Origin: Flavipsychrobacter sp.
GTDB lineage: Bacteria; Bacteroidota; Bacteroidia; Chitinophagales; Chitinophagaceae
NCBI GenBank assembly: GCA_021156265.1
Contig: JAJNBR010000020.1
Location: forward strand, 1-19,160
DNA: 19,160 bases
Direction of reading: 5' to 3'
This document shows positions 6,471 through 14,302 of the stretch, piece after piece. How positions within the stretch are numbered: the stretch's first letter is position 1; each line of letters starts with the position of its first letter. The notes under the pieces were generated by a model. It had not been told where the DNA came from, searched no databases, and worked only from the letters and a program-made list of their open reading frames with translations. The position numbers and the translations under genes are program-made.

Positions 6471-8306
6471 ATGAGGAAGATTCTTTTATTCTCTTTTTTG
6501 ACTGCATGTGCCTTGCAAGGCTATGCCAAACCTGTTGATGAAGCCACCGCAAAGAAGGTAGGATTCAACTTCCTTCGCGGCGAATCACTGGAAGGGCTTA
6601 GCAGCGCAGGGCAATTAGAACTGGTGCACACTTCTACGTCCCCCGACGGTAAAGTGAAATACTTCTATGTATTCAACCTGAATCGCGTAGGCTTTGTAAT
6701 GGTAAGTGCAGACGACCAGGTGATGCCTGTTTTTGCCTATTCAAACGAAAACGGTTTCGATCCGCAGAACATACCTGACGCCACAAAAACCTGGCTCAGC
6801 AATTACGCGAGCGAGATTGCTTTTGTGATAGAAAAAGATTTTCCGGCTACAACTGAGATATCTGAAAAATGGAACGCTTTGAAGTCTGGCGACGGTCCGA
6901 CCAGTGGTAATAAAACGACTGCCTTCACAACAGTATCACCTTTGTTGACCACGAAATGGAACCAAACTGGATACTACAATGATCTTTGCCCTGTTGATGG
7001 CTCGATCCAAGTGCCATCAGGTTGCGTCGCAACAGCCATGACACAGATCATGAAGTATTGGAACTGGCCTGCCCAGGGTTCTGGCTCACACGCATATACA
7101 CACCCAGACTACGGCATGCAAAGCGCCAATTTCGGCAGCACGACCTACCAGTGGAATTCAATGCCAAATACAATTGGCGCCGCTAACAATGCTGTAGCTA
7201 CCCTGACGTACCATGCAGGCGTGGCGGTTGAAATGAACTATGGTCCAAGCGGATCCGGTGCTTACGTTACTGATGCCATGAGTTCTCAAAGCGCTGAGAG
7301 TGCACTGCGTAACTATTTCGAATACGATCAAAACCTGCAGGGCATTCAACGTAGCGGCACATCCGGCTGGATATCTACGCTAAAGACTGAATTGAATGAG
7401 AGTCGCCCGGTACTGTATGCCGGTTTCGGATCAGGCGGCGGTCACGCATGGGTAGCTGACGGATATGATAAAAACAGCTTCTTCCACATAAACTGGGGTT
7501 GGGGCGGTTCATCAGATGGGTACTTCGCGGTAGATGCGATGAATCCTCCTTCATTGGGTGCAGGCGGCGGTAGCGGTGGCTTCAATAATGGTCAGCACGC
7601 GATCATCGGCATCAAGCCTCCTGCTAACGCTATGGGCACACCGGACCAGTATGAAATGAACAACTTCGAAACTGCTTATCACAGCCTTCCGGTATCGTTC
7701 AACGGCAACACCGCAAAGGTTGTGACAACCGGCTCTACGTTCCACACTACTAATGACAACGACTACTATAGTGTTTTCCTGCCAGTGGGCGATAATTATA
7801 CCGTTACGGTCCGCGTAAACGATGCAGCTGCCAGCACTGATGGTAATTCTTATACTGTAAATGCAAAAGTCGGCGTAAAGGTTCCGACTGCCAGCAACTG
7901 GACTGGTTATTATGACGAGCAGCTTCCAAATACACTGACCATAAATGGTGGTGGCACAGTGCTTCTCCGCACTACTGCATTTACTGCAGCAGACATGGGA
8001 AACTATGTACTTGAAGTTAATATAAACCGTATTCCAACAGGTGTTGAAGACCTCACTGACGCTGCTAAAACGATTACTGTTTATCCGAATCCAGCTACAG
8101 ATAATATCAACATTAACCTGGTTAAGACAACAGGCAAAACAACTGTTAGCATCATCGACCTACAGGGCCGCGCAGTATACGAAGCACCTTATGAAGGAAG
8201 CCAGCTGGTTTCTATACCCGTGAGTTCTATACCAAATGGCATGTACTTTGTACGTGTACAGTCAGAACAAGGAACCGTTACAGAAAAAATATCGATCAAT
8301 AGATGA
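6471..8306 (+). CDS. Secreted C10-family (streptopain-like) cysteine peptidase with T9SS sorting domain
   Basis: A 611-residue secreted protease. Residues 1-19 are a Sec signal peptide (MRKILLFSFL to about QGYA). Residues 20-140 resemble the Spi-type inhibitory propeptide of streptopain-like zymogens (KKVGFNFL; FVMVSADDQVMPVFAYS). The C10 catalytic domain follows, with nucleophile Cys185 in VPSGCVATAMTQIMKYW, His325 in GGGHAWVADGYD, and HINWGWGG (339-346) forming the oxyanion/Trp loop. Residues 390-525 form a beta-rich region of the pre-peptidase C-terminal type (NDNDYYSVFLP). Residues 536-611 form a type A type IX secretion (Por) sorting domain, with YPNPATD at the start and NGMYFVRV then KISINR at the end. 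It is expected to cross the outer membrane through the T9SS and be released or anchored at the surface. It overlaps the next gene by four bases. Confidence 0.94.
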   Translation: MRKILLFSFLTACALQGYAKPVDEATAKKVGFNFLRGESLEGLSSAGQLELVHTSTSPDGKVKYFYVFNLNRVGFVMVSADDQVMPVFAYSNENGFDPQNIPDATKTWLSNYASEIAFVIEKDFPATTEISEKWNALKSGDGPTSGNKTTAFTTVSPLLTTKWNQTGYYNDLCPVDGSIQVPSGCVATAMTQIMKYWNWPAQGSGSHAYTHPDYGMQSANFGSTTYQWNSMPNTIGAANNAVATLTYHAGVAVEMNYGPSGSGAYVTDAMSSQSAESALRNYFEYDQNLQGIQRSGTSGWISTLKTELNESRPVLYAGFGSGGGHAWVADGYDKNSFFHINWGWGGSSDGYFAVDAMNPPSLGAGGGSGGFNNGQHAIIGIKPPANAMGTPDQYEMNNFETAYHSLPVSFNGNTAKVVTTGSTFHTTNDNDYYSVFLPVGDNYTVTVRVNDAAASTDGNSYTVNAKVGVKVPTASNWTGYYDEQLPNTLTINGGGTVLLRTTAFTAADMGNYVLEVNINRIPTGVEDLTDAAKTITVYPNPATDNININLVKTTGKTTVSIIDLQGRAVYEAPYEGSQLVSIPVSSIPNGMYFVRVQSEQGTVTEKISINR

Positions 8307-8779
8307 GATTAATGATAGCCGCAGTGGTTGTTGCGCTTGCTTCGTGCAAAGCAACAACCACTGCTCAACAAACTGCCGCTCAGCCGGCAGTTGTTGTTTA
8401 TAAGACAAAAGCAAATTATAACAACCTCGTTCCGGTTATTCTATCCGATGACAAGTCGGGCATTGTATCCTACCCCGCTCCAGCTGACCTTAGAACCAGC
8501 ACCGGATATGCTACACCAACAGTGTTACACAACGGCTACCTGCTCGACAACCGGGGTGTAGGTAAAAACACAGGCTTCCTGAAGCTGACGTATGAAGAAT
8601 ATGCTGCAATGGAATCTGCACCTTCACTAGCCGAAATGTATGCGATGATCGTAGATAAAGACCCGCTTACAGAACTATATGATTGCGGAAGCAATGCAAG
8701 CTATAAGAACAAGGAATCTGAGCTGAATGCCATGATAGATGGCAAAGAGCTTAAGAAAAAATGCAAAAAGATAAAATAA
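8303..8779 (+). CDS. Small putative lipoprotein coupled to the C10 peptidase
   Basis: A 158-residue protein with a short signal (MRLMIAAVVVALAS) and lipobox LASC, giving a lipidated Cys15 and an envelope location. I cannot assign it to a characterised family. The mature part has a Thr/Gln/Ala linker (16-30), then a compact domain with LVPVILSDDKSGIVSYP, LLDNRGVG and EEYAAMESAPSLAEMYAMI, and ends in a Lys-rich tail with two Cys (CGSNASYK; KKKCKKIK) that could form a disulfide. The ATG overlaps the peptidase stop as ATGA, so translation is coupled. C10 peptidases of other bacteria are sometimes co-encoded with an inhibitor, so an inhibitor or chaperone role is a reasonable guess but unproven. 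A general Bacteroidota lipoprotein with no link to the peptidase is the alternative. Confidence 0.85.
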   Translation: MRLMIAAVVVALASCKATTTAQQTAAQPAVVVYKTKANYNNLVPVILSDDKSGIVSYPAPADLRTSTGYATPTVLHNGYLLDNRGVGKNTGFLKLTYEEYAAMESAPSLAEMYAMIVDKDPLTELYDCGSNASYKNKESELNAMIDGKELKKKCKKIK

Positions 8780-8780
8780 T

Positions 8781-8809
8781 AAAAAAAGCGCCATAACGGC
8801 GCTTTTTTT
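8781..8809. terminator. Strong bidirectional terminator
   Basis: GCGCC (8788-8792) and GGCGC (8798-8802) pair around a 5-base loop, flanked by seven A on the left and seven T on the right, so the stem extends to 12 pairs and works in both directions. The stop codon of the leftward membrane protein overlaps the T-run. Confidence 0.88.
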
Positions 8810-10031
8810 ATTGCAATTGCTTCTGCCTGAAACTTAACCATAGACTGATAAGCAGGAAAACCAGCACAAACAGGAATTCATACGCTATATACACATGATC
8901 AAATAAGGCCGTGTGAAGGGGCAATCCAAGCAGGTTCGATGCACGTTCCATATTGGCAAAATAAGCTAGCGAAAAAACAATGTAGGGAATCAAATAATAC
9001 CAGTGGTAAACGGCCAGTGCCGTGAGAAATATGATAGTTGGATGGCTGTAGCGCTCGTGCATCTGCGTATTAAAAAAGAAAAAACCTAATGCAACCAGTG
9101 CACACATAAGCCATATCTGAACTTTATCCAATTCTACCTTGCTGTGGCGACTCCGAATTTTGAAAAACAATACACGTAACATTGGAAACAACACCAACAG
9201 CGAGAAGGTGAAAAACGCCAGTAAGCCAAATTGCTTATATGTAAGTCCGGCTACATAAACTCCCCGGTCGCTCAAATTCCAAACATCAGGTATCACAATA
9301 TGCCAATAGTTAAACGCCATTACCGATATATATTGAAAAGTATCCACCGCGTCAAGCGCCGTTAGCAACTGTGACAACCGTCCAAGGAAAGGAATAAGGA
9401 TGATCAACTGTGCAACGGCCATGGCTGCCAATGGCATCGCAAAGCTTTTAATATCTCTGCGTTCGAATACATACTGCAGGAAAAAGAACCCCCATATCGG
9501 AAGGAACACGATAGCCTGCATCTTGGTATTAAGCGCCAGGATAAAAAACAACGCACTCGGTACCAGTTTGCGATGATGGCCATAATAAATAGAAATAAAC
9601 AGGAATGCAGCCACCATACCATCTATCTGAGCCCAAATAAGGGTATTGTACGAAAAGCCCAGGTTCAGTGTGCTGATCAATACAAGCCAGTAAAAAGGTA
9701 TTTTCTTATCAGTCCACTTATAAACATACCATAAGGCCAGCCACTCTGTGGCCATTATCGCCAGCTTCATATAAAGGATGATAACATATTGTGTGCCTGG
9801 TTGCCGGGCAATAGCAAAGTACACATACAACAGATAGTTGTAAATAGGCATATAACCATTGGGCACGGCAGGGTCATTATAGGTGTTGGATATGCCCTGG
9901 GAGTAATTGTGTGCCCCCCAGACTTGCCAGCACATAAGGTCATAGTCGAAGCCCGATGTGTAAGGCAGAATAAAAATAATAGCTATAAAAATGATAGCCG
10001 GAACTGCAATATTCAGATAGCGGGATAGCAT
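8808..10031 (-). CDS. Polytopic membrane protein, GT-C/GT87-like mannosyltransferase candidate
   Basis: A 407-residue inner-membrane protein with about ten or eleven hydrophobic helices. The layout fits GT-C-fold glycosyltransferases, which use polyprenyl-phosphate sugars: an acidic motif in the first periplasmic loop (FDYDLMCW, residues 28-35, probable catalytic Asp), WAQIDG (133-138), a TKMQAIVFLP helix start, and HERYSHP (325-331), which recalls the MHER(Y/F) motif of many bacterial GT-C enzymes. Donor and acceptor are unknown. The ATG at 10031 is chosen; an in-frame GTG at 10061 lies inside the fumC terminator hairpin and would add ten residues before the first helix. No own promoter is evident, so expression may depend on readthrough from fumC. 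Confidence 0.8.
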   Translation of the reverse strand: MLSRYLNIAVPAIIFIAIIFILPYTSGFDYDLMCWQVWGAHNYSQGISNTYNDPAVPNGYMPIYNYLLYVYFAIARQPGTQYVIILYMKLAIMATEWLALWYVYKWTDKKIPFYWLVLISTLNLGFSYNTLIWAQIDGMVAAFLFISIYYGHHRKLVPSALFFILALNTKMQAIVFLPIWGFFFLQYVFERRDIKSFAMPLAAMAVAQLIILIPFLGRLSQLLTALDAVDTFQYISVMAFNYWHIVIPDVWNLSDRGVYVAGLTYKQFGLLAFFTFSLLVLFPMLRVLFFKIRSRHSKVELDKVQIWLMCALVALGFFFFNTQMHERYSHPTIIFLTALAVYHWYYLIPYIVFSLAYFANMERASNLLGLPLHTALFDHVYIAYEFLFVLVFLLISLWLSFRQKQLQ

Positions 10032-10050
10032 AGGCACATTTGCGGTAAAA

Positions 10051-10083
10051 ATACAAAGCACTCTGTTGAAGAGTGCTTTGTAT
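10051..10083 (-). terminator. fumC terminator
   Basis: A perfect 13-base inverted repeat, 10051-10063 with 10071-10083 (minus-strand arm ATACAAAGCACTC), and a 7-base loop. On the minus strand it is followed by a run of T (10050-10047). It begins 20 bases after the fumC stop. Confidence 0.85.
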
Positions 10084-10102
10084 ATGTCAAATTAAAGTAC
10101 AA

Positions 10103-11509
10103 TTATTGCTTTGGCAGTTCACCAACCATCGATGACGGCACTACCCATTCATCAAATTGTTCTTCAGTTAAATAGCCCAGATCGATCGCGGTTTGTTTTA
10201 GGGTCTTGCCCTCCTTGTGCGCGGTCTGCGCAATCTCAGCTGCTTTATAATACCCGATCTTCGGATTGAGCGACGTAACCAGCATCAGCGAATTAAGCAG
10301 GTGCAGGTTAATATTCTTCTGGATCGGCTCTATACCTACTGCACATTTATCGTTGAACGAAACACAACCATCACCTATCAGGCGGGCGCTGTGCAGAAAG
10401 TTGTAGATCATTACAGGCTTGAACACGTTTAGCTCAAAGTGACCCGTGGCACCACCTATATTGATAGCTACGTCATTACCCATTACCTGGGCAGCGATCA
10501 TGGTCAACGCTTCGCACTGCGTGGGATTTACCTTACCTGGCATGATAGAAGAGCCCGGCTCGTTGTCGGGAATGAACAGCTCGCCGATACCACTGCGCGG
10601 ACCTGAGCTCAGCATACGGATATCGTTAGCGATCTTCATCAGGCTAACCGCAACGGTCTTCAGAGCACCGTGTGCCTCTACTATCGCATCATGCGCAGCC
10701 AGGCTCTCAAACTTATTCTCGGCGGTAATAAATGGCAAGCCTGTCAGATCGGCGATCTTGCCCGCTACGTTTTCAGCATAACCGGGAGGTGTGTTGATGC
10801 CTGTACCAACAGCAGTACCGCCAAGGGCCAGTTCGCTCAGGTGTGCTAGCGTATTGTTGATCGCACGCAGGCCGTGATCCAGCTGCGATACATAACCGCT
10901 TATCTCCTGCCCAAGTGTAAGTGGTGTCGCGTCCATAAAATGCGTACGGCCGATCTTCACGATGTGCATATACTCTTTTGACTTCTTATCGAGCGTATCG
11001 CGCAGCTTTTTGATGCCGGGAATAGTTACATCTACCAGCATTTTATAAGCGGCGATATGCATAGCTGTCGGGAAAGTATCGTTCGACGACTGTGATTTAT
11101 TTACATCATCGTTGGGATGGACAAACTTTTCTTTATCGGTCAGCTGGCCGCCGTTGACCACGTGGGCCCGATAGGCCACTACTTCATTCACGTTCATGTT
11201 AGACTGCGTACCGGATCCGGTCTGCCATACTACCAGCGGAAACTCGTTGTCCAGTTTGCCTTCCAGTATTTCGTCGCAAACTTTACCTATCAGTTCAGCT
11301 TTTTCCTGTGGCAGTACGCCCAGTTCGGCATTGGTAAGCGCTGCTGCTTTTTTCAGGTAAGCAAATGCCTTGATTATTTCCTTTGGCATTCTGTTGATGT
11401 CCTGCGCTATCCGGAAATTGTCGATAGAGCGTTGCGTCTGTGCGCCATAATAGGCTGTAGCGGGCACTTTCACTTCGCCCATGGTATCCTTCTCAATACG
11501 ATGATCCAT
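10103..11509 (-). CDS. fumC: Class II fumarate hydratase FumC
   Basis: Iron-independent, homotetrameric fumarase that interconverts fumarate and L-malate in the citric acid cycle, in the cytosol. At 468 residues it is full length. The fumarase/aspartase superfamily signature GSSIMPGKVNP (319-329) is intact, with the catalytic Ser at about 321. GSGTQSNMNVNEV (98-110), KSQSSNDTFPTAMH (about 138-151) and GRTHFMDATPLTLGQE (187-202, His190) mark it as fumarase C rather than aspartase or argininosuccinate lyase. It is transcribed leftward from a start divergent to the cytochrome c peroxidase gene, 80 bases away, and has its own terminator. Confidence 0.97.
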   Translation of the reverse strand: MDHRIEKDTMGEVKVPATAYYGAQTQRSIDNFRIAQDINRMPKEIIKAFAYLKKAAALTNAELGVLPQEKAELIGKVCDEILEGKLDNEFPLVVWQTGSGTQSNMNVNEVVAYRAHVVNGGQLTDKEKFVHPNDDVNKSQSSNDTFPTAMHIAAYKMLVDVTIPGIKKLRDTLDKKSKEYMHIVKIGRTHFMDATPLTLGQEISGYVSQLDHGLRAINNTLAHLSELALGGTAVGTGINTPPGYAENVAGKIADLTGLPFITAENKFESLAAHDAIVEAHGALKTVAVSLMKIANDIRMLSSGPRSGIGELFIPDNEPGSSIMPGKVNPTQCEALTMIAAQVMGNDVAINIGGATGHFELNVFKPVMIYNFLHSARLIGDGCVSFNDKCAVGIEPIQKNINLHLLNSLMLVTSLNPKIGYYKAAEIAQTAHKEGKTLKQTAIDLGYLTEEQFDEWVVPSSMVGELPKQ

Positions 11510-11542
11510 ATAGTAAAATGTTTAGATTTATCAGATTGCGCG

Positions 11543-11550
11543 CAAAGTTA
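11543..11550 (-). promoter_or_regulatory. Candidate -7 box of fumC
   Basis: The minus strand reads TAACTTTG, an exact TAnnTTTG match 33 bases upstream of the fumC ATG. A clear TTTG at -33 is not seen, so the assignment rests on one box. Confidence 0.45.
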
Positions 11551-11577
11551 TTAAATGGAGCGTAAAGCTGTAACCCT

Positions 11578-11585
11578 TAATTTTG
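11578..11585 (+). promoter_or_regulatory. Candidate -7 box just before the cytochrome c peroxidase start
   Basis: TAATTTTG matches TAnnTTTG exactly and ends four bases before the GTG start at 11590. If real, the transcript would be leaderless or nearly so. No convincing -33 element is seen; chance occurrence in AT-rich DNA is possible. Confidence 0.3.
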
Positions 11586-11589
11586 CGGA

Positions 11590-12531
11590 GTGAAAAAGAC
11601 GCCCGTTCTATTTGTCCTTGTCCTGGCTATCCTGGGTGTCACAGCTTTTACGCCGGGGCCGGAAAAGCCGACGAAAGAATCTTTGGGTAAGATGCTCTTT
11701 TTCGACCCGATCCTTTCTGAAGACAGTTCCATTAGCTGCGCATCCTGACACAAGCCTGAATTTGCCTTTGCCGACACAGCTATGTTCAGCACCGGAGTAC
11801 ATGGCCGCAAAGCTAACCGCAATACACCTTCGGCCATGAATATGGCGGCACGCGAGGCATTCTTCTGGGATGGCCGCGCGACTACACTGGAAGATCAGGC
11901 ATTGGGACCAATCGAAAATCCGGCGGAAATGAACCTGCCGGTCGCTGAAGCTGTAAAACGCCTTAACCACAGCCGGCGATATAAGTCTTTATTCTATTCT
12001 GTTTTTAAACAAAACCCCAACAAGCATAACCTGGCACTGGCAATTGCTGCCTTTGAGCGCACGCTGGAAACCGGTGACACCCCGAATGACCGCTGGCTCA
12101 ATGATGAACCCAATGGCCTGACCGCCCGGCAAATCAGGGGCCGCGAAGTATTCCGCACCAAAGGCAAATGCCTGGAATGTCACTTTAGTCCCGATTTTAC
12201 GACCGATGAATTTCGCGCTATCGGCTTGTTCAACGGCAAGGACATGAATGATTCCGGCCGCTACTTGCTAACAAAAGATCCTGCCGATCTCGGCAAGATG
12301 AAAGTACCCGGACTCCGGAATGTAGCCGTCACAGCTCCTTATATGCACAATGGGCATTTCAAAACGCTTCGCGAAGTCATCGACTATTACGACAACCCAT
12401 CCCTCCTCATGCCCGATGGTCTCAACCGCGATTCGATCCTGTCACAATCACTCGGCCTTACAGAAACCGAGAAACAAGAACTGGAAGCCTTCCTTCATGC
12501 ACTTACTGACGACCAGTTTGTAAAAAAATAG
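11590..12531 (+). pseudogene. Di-heme cytochrome c peroxidase (MauG/CcpA family) with in-frame TGA at the first heme motif
   Basis: Periplasmic di-heme peroxidase that would reduce hydrogen peroxide with electrons from cytochromes. The frame from GTG 11590 gives 314 codons including the stop: a signal peptide (KKTPVLFVLVLAILGVTAF), LGKMLFFDP, then CAS-TGA-H where family members have CxxCH. The TGA (11746-11748, codon 53) replaces the second heme-binding Cys. Everything after it reads normally: KPEFAFAD, RNTPSAMN, FFWDGRA (91-97), LGPIENPAEM, the intact second heme site CLECH (194-198), and PYMHNGHFKTLREV with the axial-Met region near 252. There is no frameshift and no other stop. Translation restarting at ATG 11782 would give 249 residues lacking the signal peptide and first heme, so no working enzyme. 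Nonsense mutation or base-call error is most likely; TGA recoding is a less likely alternative. The GTG start follows directly from an in-frame stop at 11578. Confidence 0.85.
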
Positions 12532-12591
12532 GCGCGTCCCGCTTTCATTGACGCAATCCGTTTATTATCATTGCTGTACAAAGCACCTATA

Positions 12592-14256
12592 ATGAAAAAG
12601 ATCATCTTTACGGCCATGTTGGCGTTAGCAGGCCCCTCTGCAATTTTTGCACAGCAACACAAGATCGAATACAGTACTCCGTTTGACGAGCCTGAAAGTG
12701 GCTGGAACAAAGTAATGCAGCTGAAAAACGGCAACACCTTCTTTTTCCACTTCACCAAAAAGAAGGGGATCGAGGTGATCGTGTATGACAAGAACAGAAA
12801 GGTAATGTCCGAGCAGGTAATCACGAGCAATAACTGGGAACCCAAAAAAATGTCGAGCTCGATGATAGAGGGTTTATATGAGCTGGGAGGCCAACCGGTC
12901 ATCTTCCTGCACCAATTGCTCGATAGAACTCCTACACTTTTCCGCATCAGGCTTGATGGCAATACCGGCGCCGTTGTAGAAGAGAACGCGATCAGCACTT
13001 TGCCACGCTATAAAGCTGGCGCAGCATGGGCGATGGCTTACGGCGGTGTAGAAGCAATGGACTTTTACATTGAAAAAGATCCGCAGTCTGACAACTACGC
13101 GGTAGTGAACTTTAACTCTTTTGCACACGAAAGCAGCGAACGCGTTGAAGTGATACACTATGGCGCTGAAGCAGGCAATCACAAAGTACTGAATCGTGCG
13201 TTTTATGATGCGCAAGGCTTCAAATACCTCGGTTACATCGGCATGACCGTAGACGGTGCAAAACGTGTGTTTATGTGCACTTACGGCTATAACACCAATA
13301 ATTCAGGCGGCAAGGATTCACGAGTGATCATCTCAAGACTGGGTAAAGGCGAGAAAGAGTTCACACACAAAAAGTTGGAATTCACAGACGACTTCAAAGA
13401 CACGAAGGCTGTGATGGAATACAACCCGGGCACTAACCTCATACAGTTGCTGACGCTCACATACACATCTTCGAAAAACAAATTTTTCAGCAACAAGACT
13501 ACCAGCTACTACATGACGCTGATGAGTTTCATAGATCCTGAATCATTGTATATCGTAACCACGAAACCATTGATGAATGAAAAGGTAACTTCATATGCGC
13601 GCGGTCATTTTTCTACCGATGATTATTACAGCGGTCTGCCGCAGCAAATGGTCATCAATAACGACCATAGCACAACAGTGTTATTTGAGGAAAGCCAGAA
13701 AGAGATCACGAAGAATGCTAATACCGGTCAAATAGTTTCCGCACGAACATTTCTTGGCAACATCGGCATTTCAGAGCTTGACAACAAAGGTTCAGAACAA
13801 GATGGGTATGCTATCAACAAAGTTCAGCAGGCAAACGGCATAATAGACCCGTTATATGTTTCTCACAAGAGCAAAGGCCATTGGTCCTACCGCGGTGGCG
13901 GTAACCCGATGGTGCTCAACAACAATGCATTTATGTCGTTCGATTATGTAAATGCCAACACAAACAAGTACGTTGTATTTAACGACTATACCGAGAATTT
14001 CCACAAAGGCGAAGATGCAAAGCGTAAAAAGGTAGTGGTAGCCATCAGCGATGCCAACACTGTTTGTTACAAACTCAATAATGGCAAGATCGACAAATAC
14101 TTCCTGTTTGGCGCTCCCAAAGAAGACAACGAGGCAAAGTTTTGCTATATAGAATCTTCGCACTTCATGAAAGACAATAACACCTATGCAACACTGATGA
14201 TGGACCGCAAGGGTCGCAAAAAACAGGCGCAGATCGCTTGGGTGAAATTCAACTAA
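12592..14256 (+). CDS. Exported protein of unknown function
   Basis: A 554-residue protein with a clear Sec signal peptide (MKKIIFTAMLALAGPSAIFA, cleavage after about residue 20) and no other membrane segment or lipobox, so periplasmic or secreted. I do not recognise the family. The body is rich in aromatic beta-strand-like stretches and repeated short blocks such as GNTFFFHFTKKKG, KVMSEQVITS, RVFMCTYGYNTN and NTYATLMMDRKGRKKQAQIAW, compatible with a beta-propeller-like fold. There is no T9SS sorting domain; the end (WVKFN) is abrupt. ATG 12592 is chosen over an in-frame TTG at 12571 because it begins the signal peptide exactly. It lies 60 bases after the peroxidase gene on the same strand and ends in a strong terminator. 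Confidence 0.82.
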   Translation: MKKIIFTAMLALAGPSAIFAQQHKIEYSTPFDEPESGWNKVMQLKNGNTFFFHFTKKKGIEVIVYDKNRKVMSEQVITSNNWEPKKMSSSMIEGLYELGGQPVIFLHQLLDRTPTLFRIRLDGNTGAVVEENAISTLPRYKAGAAWAMAYGGVEAMDFYIEKDPQSDNYAVVNFNSFAHESSERVEVIHYGAEAGNHKVLNRAFYDAQGFKYLGYIGMTVDGAKRVFMCTYGYNTNNSGGKDSRVIISRLGKGEKEFTHKKLEFTDDFKDTKAVMEYNPGTNLIQLLTLTYTSSKNKFFSNKTTSYYMTLMSFIDPESLYIVTTKPLMNEKVTSYARGHFSTDDYYSGLPQQMVINNDHSTTVLFEESQKEITKNANTGQIVSARTFLGNIGISELDNKGSEQDGYAINKVQQANGIIDPLYVSHKSKGHWSYRGGGNPMVLNNNAFMSFDYVNANTNKYVVFNDYTENFHKGEDAKRKKVVVAISDANTVCYKLNNGKIDKYFLFGAPKEDNEAKFCYIESSHFMKDNNTYATLMMDRKGRKKQAQIAWVKFN

Positions 14257-14266
14257 ATAGATGCTG

Positions 14267-14302
14267 ATGAAAAAGCCACTCTTAAGAGAGTGGCTTTTTC
14301 AT
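14267..14302. terminator. Bidirectional terminator with 15-bp perfect stem
   Basis: 14267-14281 and 14288-14302 are perfect reverse complements (core AAAAAGCCACTC / GAGTGGCTTTTT) around a 6-base loop. A and T runs on the two sides allow termination in both directions. The TGA stop of the leftward PP-loop gene (14299-14301) lies in the right arm. Confidence 0.88.

Noticed and set aside
10032..10061. GTG at 10061 as start of the GT-C-like membrane protein
   Set aside because: It lies inside the perfect fumC terminator hairpin; ATG 10031 directly precedes the first membrane segment.
11746..11800. SECIS element after the TGA
   Set aside because: Only a weak 5-bp stem with a 24-base loop is visible, without the short GU-bearing apical loop of bacterial SECIS elements; folding software would be needed to be sure.
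11608..11970. Minus-strand open frame opposite the peroxidase gene
   Set aside because: The plus-strand frame carries the heme and peroxidase motifs; the antisense product is unlike any protein I know.
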